Shown: in pieces, positions 40,752 to 51,012 of the stretch | How the letters are laid out: each line of letters begins with the position of its first letter | Numbering within the stretch: the first letter of the stretch is position 1 | Source of the DNA: Pomphorhynchus laevis | Lineage: Eukaryota; Acanthocephala; Palaeacanthocephala; Echinorhynchida; Pomphorhynchidae | Direction: 5' to 3' | NCBI GenBank assembly: GCA_012934845.2 | Contig: WNNJ02002420.1 | Span: 1 to 64,000 of the forward strand | DNA length: 64,000 bases | Translations under genes and position numbers: made by a program | Notes under the pieces: model-generated | Told to the model about the DNA's origin: nothing | The model's input: the letters and a program-made list of their open reading frames with translations, nothing else | The model's database searches: none

Positions 40752-42886
40752 ATGCAGAGTACTCTTGAGCCTTTTTCACTGAATATTCTTCAGTGGAATT
40801 TGGGAGGTGCTTCTGCCCTTAGACATCTATCCGGTAGAGATGCAGATGTCATAGTCCTTCAGGAGACGCGGTCTATCCGTCTCCCCCAGGACATTTCTCG
40901 ATTTATCCCAAAGCACATTTGTTCCCATTATACTCCGTACATAACCCCTCATCACTCCTCTTCATCTCAAGGACTCTTGACCATAGTTAAGTGCTCCTTA
41001 AGGTCCTCCCTCCTGTTAAACTATTCATGTCCAATCATGTCTTGTTTAGTAGTTTCACTCTGTAAGAACGGTAAACGCCTCAGTCTAGCCAATGTCTACA
41101 TCCGTCCTGGGGAGATACACCAGAACTGTGTCACCTGGATATTATCATCGACAGCGACTACGACATGATACTTGGGGATTTCAACGACAGAACTAGTCGT
41201 TGGATCAATGCAGCACTTCGCAGAGCTAGGAACAGTTATCTTATTTACAAACCACCTTCCCATACCTTTCATTGCATATCAACAAATTCAATCCTCGACA
41301 TTTTACTGCTTCACTCGATGTGGTTGTTAAAACCCCTCTGCACGGAGCAGTCGCGCCAGCAATTGTCTACCTCTCATGACCTAATTCGTTTGAGAATTGA
41401 GGAAGATACGTTGCTTCGAATGAGGTTTCACTTTGATCCGGTCAAAGTGGCCTTCTTTCAAGCGGCTATTAAACTCTTTCCCAGAATAGGAAATGAGAGT
41501 CTGACCGCATTTAATACCTACTTCTTTTCGCAAGCTACCGCGATTTTATCGACTACCTATAAAGGTCGAATATACAATCCAACTCCAACGAAACTCAAGG
41601 TCCTGGCGAAATTTCTTAACCTTCCTAATCTCTCTGTTTCCGCCAGTCAGGCTCTCTCGAATATATACTGGAGCACTAGATATAGGTTACAGCTGAGTAA
41701 GGATAGGACGAGTATTGCTCGCCTTAGTCCTTCTCAGTCTCTCTTTTGGAAAATTTTCAAGAAGGAGAAGTTTGTTTGCTGGAAGAATAGAGCGTTGGGT
41801 TGGATAGGGAATTTGGGCATTGATAAAGTTTTAGAGGAGTCACTAGCCCTTCACAACTATGGAGCCATTCATTCACCTCAACCAATCCCGCCTTGTTGTA
41901 ACTTCAGGATTAGGGATCTATCTGTTACGGATATCCTTAACCCCTGGGGTCCACTCCCGGACACCTCCAAATACGTCGCTCCACTTTCTTCTCGGGTCTG
42001 TTAGCTTTTGACAGCTGATCAGAGAAGAGAGGTGACGGTCACACTGCTTTTAGCCTCCCCATCCGGTGTAGCAGGCATCAATATTAGTAAGCGTGATTTT
42101 CTTCCTAAGAAAAAATTCTTCTCATGCCCTAAAGATCTGCGACCCATTTCGATTCAAAATGTCCTCGTGTCGATTTACGAAAAAGCGCTTGCGCGTAAAA
42201 TCCGCGACCATTTAAGGAGGCGTAATTTGATCCCTCCAGGTTTCCATGGGTTTGTCAAAGGTCGCTCGGTCCATTCAGCAGTTGGTGAGGTGGAGCAGTT
42301 TTGTCGTGAGAATAGCCATCACCTAGTTGTGGCTGCTTTCCTTGATTTTTCTGCTGTATTTGACCGCATATCCATTCCTTTTGTGATCTATTCTCTCAGG
42401 TCCCTCGGGTTGCCTGCAAGAATTGTTAACAGGGTGGAGATACTGCTGTATACCAAGCGATTTTACTATGATGATGACCCTGATGCGCGTCAGTTCTACC
42501 CTATTAGGGGTGTGTCTCAAGGTTCCCCACTTTCTCCTATCTTATACCTTGCTGCCTCTATTAAACTATTCAAAATATTTAAACGCGAACAACGTCTAGT
42601 GGTGTACGCTGATGACACCACAGCCCAGTATACTGAACGCAGGTGTAAAGACGTAGTCTCTGACATCAGCCGTTTCTTTTCAAGATTAAAAGACCAGCTA
42701 CCCCAATTTAATCTTATTTTAAACTCTACAAAATCGCAGGTGGTTGTCTTTCATGGCACCACTGCAACAAAGAAAAAACTTAAGAGATTAGCACTCTCTG
42801 CACTCTCCTCCATATTTGCCTCTAAACCACTGCCCACCTTCTCAAGTCGAGTAAAATACCTGGGGTTCACCGTTACGGTGAACTGA
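40752..42886 (+). pseudogene. LINE I ORF2: APE endonuclease and RT, broken
   Basis: 40752-41168 has the endonuclease start LNILQWNLGG and DVIVLQETRS. 41165-42004 opens MILGDFNDRTSRW (GDFN) after a one-base shift and includes STSHDLI. 42005-42886 is the same frame after a TAG: DLRPISIQNVLVSIYEKAL, GFHGFVKGRS, motif A AAFLDFSAVFDRI, motif B GVSQGSPLSPILY, catalytic VVYADDTTAQ, YLGFTV. All catalytic residues are retained. At least one frame change and two stops exist up to 42886. Confidence 0.8.
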
Positions 42887-43374
42887 TCGGCGAAAGCTGA
42901 CTTGGATAGATTCAAACGTATCATGAAGAAAGCTAGGTGGGCCCTGAAACGGGCTCAACATCTGTCATTGAAAGGGAAAACTTAGCTGCGCCTCTGGGGC
43001 ACTTGGACAATCTCGGGATGCATCTTCTTTTCGAATGGACGTCCCCCAGAGCAAAGGCTAAGGTTTCTTAAGCTCCTCGTCTCTCGTTTACCCAGCATAG
43101 TCCGTCTCGATTGGATTCTTCGGGGGGGGTGAAAGACCCTGGGTGGTTCAGTCAAAATGCTGGATGTTGGATTGGCTGGAAATCTCAGATCCCGCTGGAC
43201 CTGAGGCTTCTGATATCATTATGAAGACTAAATGCTGTTATGAGTTGTCTTATTTGAACTGCAGTTGTTTTTCTAATGTCTCTATTCGTATTTTTTAGTG
43301 GTTGTTTGTTATTTATTTAAGAAATTCCTTATTTCATTGAATTCATTTACTTTAACGTACAGTGAGCGTTAGAT

Positions 43375-43616
43375 TGTCAACAAGCACGGCGTTAATATGA
43401 ATAAAGAGAATAATAAGATTAAAGCACATCAAAGTTCAGTTTATTCGAGTTCTTTCAGCATTACCAATAATCGAATGCGTTTATAAATGCGTACACGATT
43501 GTTAGGATTTGACATATCATACTTCGATATAATAATATAATAATCAAATAATTATCGACATCATCTCTTGTTTTGTCGGTAATAAAACCCCCGGCTGCTA
43601 CCGGCACTGAAGTGAC
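43375..43616 (-). mobile_element. Possible solo LTR (242 bp)
   Basis: On the minus strand it begins TGTCACTTCAG and ends GTTGACA (TG...CA with TGTCA/TGACA ends) and has AATAAA about 55 bp before the end. No target duplication is evident, and no internal region is attached, so this is tentative. Confidence 0.3.
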
Positions 43617-43633
43617 AAATTATAGCGACGACG

Positions 43634-44386
43634 CTAGCTACTAATGATATGTACCGAAAGCGTATAATTTAGCAAACAGAGAACTATGGCTTTACTCAAA
43701 ACATCTACAATCAAAAAGGTAGTTGATGAAAAAGGTAGAAAAGAAATGATAAGAAGACGAATTTGAACATGACAATAAATGGTATGCCAATCGAGAGAAA
43801 CAAGATGGTGGGATGTATGATCAAAACGACGAAGACGGCGGAAAATTCGGACAGCTGCGTTGATGGTGCGTTTTAAATGAAGAAGATTGGATTTAGGTAA
43901 ATTGGAAAATAGACTCAGACAGTAATCAAGTCTTGAGAACATGAGAGAAGATATGAGAGTCATACAAGAAGGGAAATCGATCAATCTACAAATTTGACGG
44001 ATGTTGCGAAGAATCAGGGTAGATAAGCGTACTTTATCTCTAACGAAAGGTTTAAGTGAAAGTTTGTTGTGAAAATGGAAGCCAAGGAAATCGAGATTGT
44101 CAACGATAGGGAGAATTGTAGAATTTAATGATACGGAACGAGGTACTACGCCGAAGCGTCGAGGAAGAATCCATATTATTTTAAATTCTTTAGGATTCAT
44201 AGAAAGACAAAGAGAAGAAAGATGATTGAAAATTGAGGCAATACAGTTGTAAGCAGAAGCACTAAGATCATGAATACGATAAGCAGGTGCATGAGCATAT
44301 ATGATAATGTCATCAGCATATTGCATAAAATGGAAGTTAAATATATTAGTAACAGAATACAAATCACCGAGAAGAGAGAAAATCAA
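43634..44386 (-). pseudogene. B4 RT C-terminal half with intact YADD
   Basis: The frame includes FMQYADDIIIYAHA, LDFLGFHFHNKLS and LKPFVRDKVRLSTLI. The last ~35 codons before 43634 are not B sequence. Upstream RT motifs A and B at 44400-44600 are damaged. Confidence 0.7.
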
Positions 44387-44617
44387 AGGATTAATACAGA
44401 GCCTTGTGGAATACTGGACGAGATTGAAGAAGGATGGGAAAGAGAATAGTTAGAACAAACGCGAAAAGTACGGTTTGATAGATATGAAGAAAACAAAGCT
44501 ACAGTGGGTAAAGAGAAGCCATAATCATGACAAAGACTATGGAGATGAATCGAGTGATCGACGATGTCAAAAGCAGATTAGAGATCAAGAGAAACTATGA
44601 TTTATAATTTACATAAT

Positions 44618-45088
44618 TTATAATATACATAATTTATGATCGCGCGAGATAAGACAGGCAATTTCAGTAGAATGATTAGAGCGTAATGCAGCTTGGAATG
44701 GAGGAAACAAGTGAGAGGAAATTAGATATGTATTAACTTGCTTAAGAACGAGACGCTCAAGGAGTTTAGAGAGGGTTGGGAGAAGTGAAATAGGACGGTA
44801 CGAAGATGGTAGTGAGGAGTCGAGAGATTGCTTTTTGATGAGAGGACGAACAGTGGCGCATTTCCAGATGGAAGGAAATGTACGGCTACGGATGGACGAG
44901 TTGAACAATGTGGTTAGGAAGGGTAAGATAACGGAGCAGATATTTTTAAGCAAGTGAGTGGGAATTGGGTCAGAAGGAGAGGTTTTATTAGGTAATGACA
45001 TCAGAACCGAAGAAACTTCATCAGACGAAACGGGAAGAAGGTGGAATAGTTCTGGGAGTGAAGTATTTAAAGAGAAGAGTGGGTACAA
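44618..45088 (-). pseudogene. B4 RT finger region
   Basis: SSDEVSSVLMSLPNKTSP, IWKCATVRPLIKK and YRPISLLPTLSKLLERL blocks, open for 156 codons and then lost in the deletion near 44620. Confidence 0.7.
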
Positions 45089-45742
45089 GGGGGCTACGGG
45101 TAGTAGAGAAAGTAAATTAGATAACTTAGTTTGTAGATAAGAAGAAAATTCATCAGGATTTATATTACAAGAAGTAGATGATCTTGAAAGAATTGAGTTT
45201 AAGATTTTCCAATGAGATTTAGAGTCGGAAGATGACTCGAGTTGATTTCGCCAAAAGAGAGTACGTTTAGTATGTATAAGAATTAGATGGGAATGGCGTA
45301 GAGAAATATAGGAAGAACAGAGATTTGGACTGAGTGAGTTTATTTAACGTTTAAGAAAGCGATTAAACACCTGAAAAGAATGACAGAGTCGACGCTTATA
45401 AAGACTACAGTCGGAATCGAACCAGGGAGTATGGCTCAAGCGCTGAAAACGTCGGAGTCGAATAGGCAGAAGGTGATTGAGGATATTCGTAACTTCAGAA
45501 TCATACAGAATGCAGAGATCATCGGGAGAAAGATAGTAATGTGGAAGTGATAAGAGTGAAGAATTAAGTAAGGCTGCGCAGAGAATAAGGATATCGAGAA
45601 GATTCTAGAGTTGACTTGAAGTAGCTAATGTTCGAGGCGGAGAAGTAAGATGGATATGAGTAGGAGTGACAAGAAAATGATCGGACAAACCAGGATCAGT
45701 AATTGACAAGGAGGTATATTCATTGAAGCATTAGGATGCTTC

Positions 45743-45797
45743 ATCTCGGCGGTACTCTCGACATCATTAGGAATGATGTCGAGAGCACCGCCGAGAT
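45743..45797. repeat. Snap-back inverted repeat in B4: 26-bp arms, 3-nt spacer
   Basis: Arms 45743-45768 and 45772-45797 pair with one mismatch. B6 (about 63741-63767) has only the right arm in native order, so the left arm is an added inverted copy. A smaller fold (TGAAGCA/TGCTTCA, 45724-45742) lies just before it. Confidence 0.95.
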
Positions 45798-45852
45798 TAT
45801 TATATATTAATCACTGGTAATAATATCATGTAATAATCATGACCATGTATAA

Positions 45853-45886
45853 CGCTTTTATTGCTATATTAATAGCAATAAAAGCG
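45853..45886. repeat. Perfect 15-bp inverted repeat just 3' of tRNA-Gly
   Basis: Arms 45853-45867 and 45872-45886, 4-nt spacer. It includes the run that would terminate Pol III transcription of the tRNA. Confidence 0.95.
45880..45883 (-). terminator. Pol III TTTT terminator of tRNA-Gly
   Basis: Four T residues six bases beyond the tRNA 3' end on the minus strand. Confidence 0.6.
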
Positions 45887-45888
45887 CA

Positions 45889-45959
45889 TGCATTGGCCGG
45901 GAATCGAACCCGGGTCACCCGCGTGGCAGGCGAGTATTCTACCACTAAACCACCAATGC
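45889..45959 (-). tRNA. tRNA-Gly (anticodon GCC)
   Basis: The reverse complement reads GCATTGGTGGTTTAGTGGTA at its 5' end and GGGTTCGATTCCCGGCCAAT in the T arm. The acceptor stem GCATTGG/CCAATGC pairs fully. The anticodon loop is CTGCCAC and the B box GGTTCGATTCC is intact. Length is 71 nt with discriminator A, the same as animal tRNA-Gly(GCC). TTTT on the minus strand at 45883-45880 is a plausible terminator. No intron and no CCA are encoded, as expected for a nuclear gene. Confidence 0.97.
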
Positions 45960-46230
45960 GTTGTTTCAGGTAATTTGTAAAAGTTACAATTTTTAAAATA
46001 GCATATAATGGTATCAATTAAAACGAAGAGTCAGGTTGGAATAATTGTTTATTTGAATAATTGAATGCAAAGTACATTAGTAAAATATTAAAATTCTGTT
46101 TTCATATTATATTTTCAGGAATATTGTATCTTAAATAGTTGATATTGATCCATTATTGATAATAATTATTGGAGCTCTATCAAAGAAAATAGGAAATTAT
46201 TTTTGATATTTCGCTAACTTCTCTTAGGAT

Positions 46231-46374
46231 CTTCAGAAAATTACTTTAGTAAAATTACTTCAGTAATTTTCTGAAGTTGTTAACAGAATCTAAATTTGGG
46301 TCACAACGTATTTAATCCAAATATGTACTTAGTACTTATGTAACAAATATTAAGAGCGTATTTGTGACCCAAAT
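46231..46374. repeat. Two neighbouring inverted repeats in AT-rich DNA
   Basis: CTTCAGAAAATTACT (46231-46245) pairs with 46262-46276. ATTTGGGTCACAA (46294-46306) pairs with 46362-46374. Around them 45960-46480 shows no gene. Confidence 0.85.
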
Positions 46375-46482
46375 ACTAATCTTTTATCTTATAGGTTTTT
46401 TTATTTAATAACCAAATTTTAAGTTATCAAAGAATTTCAAGCAAAATGAATAACTTTGTCTTTATAGTGTATGCTTTCAATT

Positions 46483-46884
46483 TTATTCAGTGTTCTGTAA
46501 GCGATTCCAGAACTGATGCACCATTGTCAATTTGTAGTCTGTACTTATGCGTTGCATTAGGAAGGAGCCAGCCCGCAGGTCGTCTACAAATCGGCAAAGC
46601 TTTTTGCTGGGCAAACGGAAGAACTTAGATGCTTCCTTTCTCATCGCACCAGGGGTTTCGATAGCTATGAGAATGAAATCCATCCCTAGTGCTGAAATTC
46701 CATCGTACTTTATTCTCTTTCTGCCTTCAGCTTCCATAGCTACTGATCCGGCTCCTGCTAGAGCTGTTGCCGAGTGACTGGGAGCTTGCGGGTCCACGCA
46801 TGTGAAGTCTAAACATGCGAATTTGCCGCAGTCCAATGGGACCATTGTAACGCCATCTGGGCGTTTGCCATCAGATCGGAACAA
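46483..46884 (-). pseudogene. G restriction-like endonuclease domain
   Basis: A 133-codon frame with R-P-D-G...L-D-F-T and a downstream K-R-x-K-Y, the order of catalytic and structural residues in R2-like endonucleases. It would nick target DNA. Confidence 0.65.
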
Positions 46885-47640
46885 CCCTGGAGGTTCTAGA
46901 CGGCTTGGGATTTGGATCTTTTAAGAGCGTCCAGAATAATTGAATTAAGCAAAGAGTGCCTGTAAAACCTATCTGTGGAACATGAACAACTGAGGCCATG
47001 AGTACCTAGTGAGTCTATATGGATTCCGCAGCGAAATGTGTCAGGTTGGCAAACAGGGGCTCCGATATGTAAAGCGCATCCGATATGGAATGTATCATAA
47101 CTCATCCTTGAACTGACTGATATAGCAGGGACTAATTGGAGAAACGCACCTGCACCAGGTACCGCCACACTTATCAGTCGGGACTTAGTCATAACGAGGG
47201 ATTTGTTCGCTGAATCCACATGGAGAGGTGCGTAGAACATAGGAGAGCTTTGGGGCAGATAGGCAATTTCAGAGCAGAAAAAATGCTTAATGTTAGCAGA
47301 CCGAACTAAGGTGCTCTTTCATTCGCTCGAAGTCAGACACTTTTGATGAGAGGACATCGTCAATCGCATCTTGATTGCCGATGCTAGAGCCGGGTAGTGT
47401 GGCATCGGCGGGTTCAACTTAAGTGGCGTCGAAAATATTTCCAGATCATGGCTCCACGAAAGCTGTGTCGTAAGATATAACTTCGCACTCCAGTCCATTC
47501 TGTGAAATCCTATATCAAAAACAATACTCTTTATTGTTTCCGAGTCGTATCTTAAATTTTGCGTTAGTTTTCGCCATCTTTCTTCTAATTTAAATGTTAT
47601 TACACCGTCGCAATCCTCATTCAAATTCAATTTACAAAAA
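46483..47640 (-). mobile_element. LINE family G (RLE-type), C-terminal third, decayed
   Basis: On the minus strand: 47630-47319 (post-RT region, weak), 47240-46896 with SRLISVAVPGAGAFL and the zinc finger CRCGIHIDSLGTHGLSC followed by YRHSLLN, then 46884-46483 with the endonuclease-like KRPDGVTMVP, CLDFTCVD, APSHS and GRKRIKYDG blocks. This is the C-terminus of a very common invertebrate RT family. Frame changes near 47300 and 46890 separate the parts. No RT palm remains. Confidence 0.75.
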
Positions 47641-47703
47641 TTTAAAATTCAAAGTATTGAAATATTTGAAAAAGTTTACTTTGAACAGATCAATTGAATT
47701 CGG

Positions 47704-47876
47704 ATTAAAGTTGCTTTGTTTACAGAATTGATAGTGCAGACATTATAAGGGCAACTAAACCCTTACAATAATTAAAACTTAAGTATTAATTAACTTTATA
47801 GTTAATATAATTGTATTCGAATAGTTTTTTTATAACAACAGGCTATTTGGAATAAAAGCTAGTTGTTATATTAAAG
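47704..47876. repeat. 173-bp direct repeat, left copy
   Basis: Matches 48522-48693 at roughly 93% by eye; both begin ATTAAAGTTGCTTTGTTTAC and end TTATATTAAAG. It is not bounded by TG...CA and its origin is unknown. A short echo (TATAAAGGCAACTAAACCC) also occurs at 47984-48002. Confidence 0.85.
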
Positions 47877-48119
47877 TTCATATTTTATATTATATTATAA
47901 AATATTATATTATATAATATTAATATATAAATTATATTAATATAAAGGCAACTATATTAATATAAAGGCAACGTTATATTATATAAAGGCAACTAAACCC
48001 TTGTGAACTGATGGCAGTAAAACTATCACATGCAAGAAATAAAGTTACTATTGCGCAATGTTATAGGTATCCATACATTTTCGTTCTCACTAATGAATTC
48101 TCATATATTTTGACCAAGG

Positions 48120-48298
48120 CAGCGATGAACCATCGTTTTCTTTGTTTATGAGACTTTAACATCTCCAGCATCAATATGGATGATCTTCATTCGGGAATAA
48201 TCTCTTCTAATAAACCTGATCATGATTTGTGGAATTTTCTGTTAAATAACCTTCTTGTTCAGCATGCAGCATTTCACACTTCTCATAAATTCCAAATA
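48120..48298 (+). mobile_element. CR1-like endonuclease fragment
   Basis: Reads FLCL, stop, DFNISSINMDDLHSG and DHDLWNFLLNNLLVQHAAF, the GDFN region of a CR1-type endonuclease with G replaced by TGA. It is cut on the right by C4. Confidence 0.55.
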
Positions 48299-48515
48299 GT
48301 AATTATTATATGTCGACTTCCAAGGGAGCTGAAGCTCGTAAGGAAGTATCACATCGAATAAAAAAACAAAAAAAAACGAAAAAAACATCAAGAGTTCACG
48401 AGGTCAAGCTTTAGGCGTTCTTTGAATTGCACAGCAGAAGAGCTGTTAATCACACCAGGTGATAATCCATTTCATCGTTTACAGACGCGATCCATCACTG
48501 TCGTGATGATTGTGA
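48299..48515 (-). mobile_element. LINE family C copy C4, 3' end only
   Basis: The minus frame gives NGLSPGVINSSSAVQFKERL, the C-terminal block of C-type ORF2, followed by a T-rich 3' UTR, the family hairpin GAGC-TTCA-GCTC (48326-48337) and a TATAATAATT tail. Inserted in the endonuclease fragment to its left. Confidence 0.65.
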
Positions 48516-48521
48516 AATTTT

Positions 48522-48693
48522 ATTAAAGTTGCTTTGTTTACAGAATTGATAGTGCGGACATTATAAGGGCAACTAAACCCTTACAATAATTAAAACTTAA
48601 GTATTAATTAACTTTATAATTAATATAATTTTATTCGAATAGTTTTTTATAACAACCGGCTATTTGAAATGAAAACTAGTTGTTATATTAAAG
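48522..48693. repeat. 173-bp direct repeat, right copy
   Basis: Partner of 47704-47876. Confidence 0.85.
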
Positions 48694-49328
48694 CTCGAAT
48701 CTTAATATATTCATAATCTGTAGAACAACTATTATAATAATAAACTTATACATCCATTATAATAATTAATTAATAGTTAATGAAAATAGTTTAAATAGTT
48801 CGAAAGTCCTCAAAAGGCTATTTGAAAAAAAAAACTTGTTTTTTTTATTTCATTTGATTTAAAAAAACAAATGAAGGCAGATTTTACTTAAACCAAACAA
48901 ATAAAAGTATTATCTGTTGGCAAGTTCATAAAGTTTATTGAACGATTAATATTTTGCACTGATGTGTGGCCTTTTTGATATAAGTAAATAAGATGTGTTT
49001 GGCTTACCATTTTTAGCATTTAGAAAGCTGCAATAATTTAACTAGATCATTTCATGCTCTAGTTAAAGGCTTTATTCAATCAATAATGTCGAACGCATGA
49101 ATTCGAACATCCTCAGGGTAATTTAAATAAATCAAATCAGCTAACTGAGTCTACGTATTTAATATAATTATAAACTGAACAAAACATAATAATGCTAAAT
49201 CAAAATTTAATAATTAAATAATAAAATTAATTGTTTTTAGATTTTCTATAATTTCAATCAAGTTAAAATAAAAAATTGAAATTTAAAATGAACGTCATTT
49301 TTATGAATTGACTAATAAATAACAGACG
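48694..49328. other. AT-rich stretch, nothing identified
   Basis: Low-GC sequence with A and T runs; no coding similarity seen on either strand. Confidence 0.6.
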
Positions 49329-49483
49329 TTGTATCAGAATAAGAATTAGAGGTCATCAGGAGGAACTGCTATGCTATCAGGTTTCGGCCCCTAACTCCTC
49401 TACCCAACATAGCAGCTGGGCCAAATACATGCTAATGATGTATTTCCTCTGATAAAACTATCTAGTATCTTATTCTAATACAA
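49329..49483. mobile_element. Fold-back, MITE-like element, about 155 bp
   Basis: The ends TTGTATCAGAATAAGA and its imperfect complement ending TCTTATTCTAATACAA form terminal inverted repeats of ~22 bp. An inner CTGCTATG/CATAGCAG pair extends the fold. No transposase and no clear target duplication. It could be a DNA-transposon relic or another snap-back product. Confidence 0.4.
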
Positions 49484-49699
49484 AGTATATTATTTATTAT
49501 CCATCCATAAAAATTCGCCACTTAAGAGTTTAAATTTATTCTATATATTATTGTGTTGATTTATATATTTTACTATTTTCTGCTTGATGCTATTTTTATA
49601 GTAACCTAGTTTAAAATATGAAGTGGCATTTTGCATGAGAAAATGTAAAATGCCTCTAGAGTTGCATTTTACATGAGAAACGTTGATTTTCGTTTTATG

Positions 49700-50835
49700 G
49701 ACGACTTCTGCCATCGGTTCGACGAGCAGTTATGCGCGCACTTGGAATAATCACATCAGTTTAACTTTCAATCAAGGAAAAGTGTCAAGCTGAACTTCCT
49801 CTAAAAATGGGCGGACTCGGTCTGAGAAGCACTCTGAAACACTGTTCAGCAGCCTTTATAGCAAGCACTCAAGCTGTCGCAACTTCTCTTGATTTGGATG
49901 CTAGTACTTTTCCTGGATTTATCACATCAAAAAACGCACTAGAGGAAGTTTCAACTAAATGCGTTGTGTCGACAGTGCAGGGAAAATTGTCCTTTCTCAT
50001 TGACTCAGCCATGCTTGATCAGTTAAAATCGAGATCGAGTGAGGCGGACAAAGCGCGAATACTTTCAGTGTCCTCTCATTACGCAAATGATTAGCTTCAA
50101 TGTACACCCAACAAAAGTCTTGGTCTAGCGCTGACGACAACGAATTTTCTTTCCAAATACGTTTCTGGCTGGGCATTCCCATTTCTGATGAAATCTACAG
50201 GTGCAGTAGGTGTTACCGTTAAGCTGATTGTATGGGTTTCCATGCCTTAACATGCTCTTTTGTAGGTTTTCCAGACCTACGTCATAATGGCATACGAGAC
50301 ATTGTTTTTCAGGCTGCACAATCGGCTGGGATGCACGTTGGACGAGAAGTCCCGAACCTGATAAAGAATCTCATAGAAAGACCGGCTGATATTCTAATTT
50401 ATGGAGATCCGCCGGAAGCAGTGGATTTTGCAGTTACAAACCCGCTATAGAAGGCCTACATCCACCATGCCGCTTATACCCAACTTTTCTCAGCCAATGA
50501 ATACGCCTCCAATGTCAAAGACAGGAAATACCGTGCTCAAATGATCGAAGCAGGATACAACTTCACTCCCGCTTTGCTAGAGTGTTAAGGAGGCTGGAAT
50601 CCAGAAGGTGAGCAAGAAGTTAGGCGCATAGCTCGAAATTTAGCTCTTCGTTCATCAATGTCGTAAGATATTGCAGCAGCCCGCCGGTTTCAGCGTATTT
50701 CAATCGCGTTGATGCGAGGAAATGCAAAAGCATTTCTATCGAGCATTGAAAACAATTATCATCCATATTTCGACCAAATAAATCCGAACATTTGCCATCC
50801 TGAACCTCGCGAAGTTTGCATTCACAGTTTAACAC
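49700..50835 (+). mobile_element. LINE family F copy F1 (RLE-type), C-terminal part, decayed
   Basis: Plus-strand blocks: RAVMRALGIITSV, stop, then KMGGLGLRSTLKHCSAAFI (49807-50094); zinc finger CSRC...GFHALTC with LRHNGIRDIVF; endonuclease-like ERPADILIYGDPPEAVDFAV; KDRKYRAQM; and AAARRFQRIS near 50690. Several stops and frame changes. It is followed by B5, which has a 7-bp target duplication, so F1 flank should resume at 52759. Confidence 0.75.
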
Positions 50836-51012
50836 TTTTCTCTACGTTTCTCTACGCTGTTCACATCTTATTCTTATACGTACTAAACGTACTCTCTTTT
50901 GGCGAAATCAACTCGAGTCATCTTCCGACTCTAAATCTCATTGGAAAATCTTAAACTCAATTCTTTCAAGATCATCTACTTCTTGTAATATAAATCCTGA
51001 TGAATTTTCTTC

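Larger units (their letters stand above)
39280..43330 (+). mobile_element. LINE family I (gag-like CCHC ORF1 plus APE/RT), nearly full length
   Basis: The plus-strand order is an N-terminal fragment (39476-39679), CCHC ORF1 (39723-40718), 33-nt gap, endonuclease (40752 onward), RT (to 42886 and beyond), and a C-terminal remnant to about 43140. CCHC knuckles in ORF1 and this RT type point to the I/jockey/Tad side of APE LINEs; the clade is not resolved. Lesions include a frame change at 41165 and stops at 42002, 42884 and 42983. A G9 run at 43122-43130 sits in the 3' part. Confidence 0.8.
43740..45800 (-). mobile_element. LINE family B copy B4, lacks both ends, decayed
   Basis: RT C-terminus and palm lie at 44386-43740, RT fingers at 45088-44618, and decayed endonuclease to about 45800. 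Deletions occur near 44600 (loss of the KVYNDLLI segment, with AT-rich filler) and near 45400-45700. The 3' hairpin end is missing at 43740. The right end breaks up in a multi-step snap-back at 45727-45797. Confidence 0.75.

Noticed and set aside
42002-42886. Stop-codon reassignment (TAG and TGA in LINE I at sites where Trp is expected)
   Set aside because: The same element also has a frame change, and intact frames in A3, C2 and C3 end at normal stops; ordinary decay explains it.
45960-46480. A second tRNA or small RNA gene beside tRNA-Gly
   Set aside because: No A/B box pair or cloverleaf could be built from either strand.
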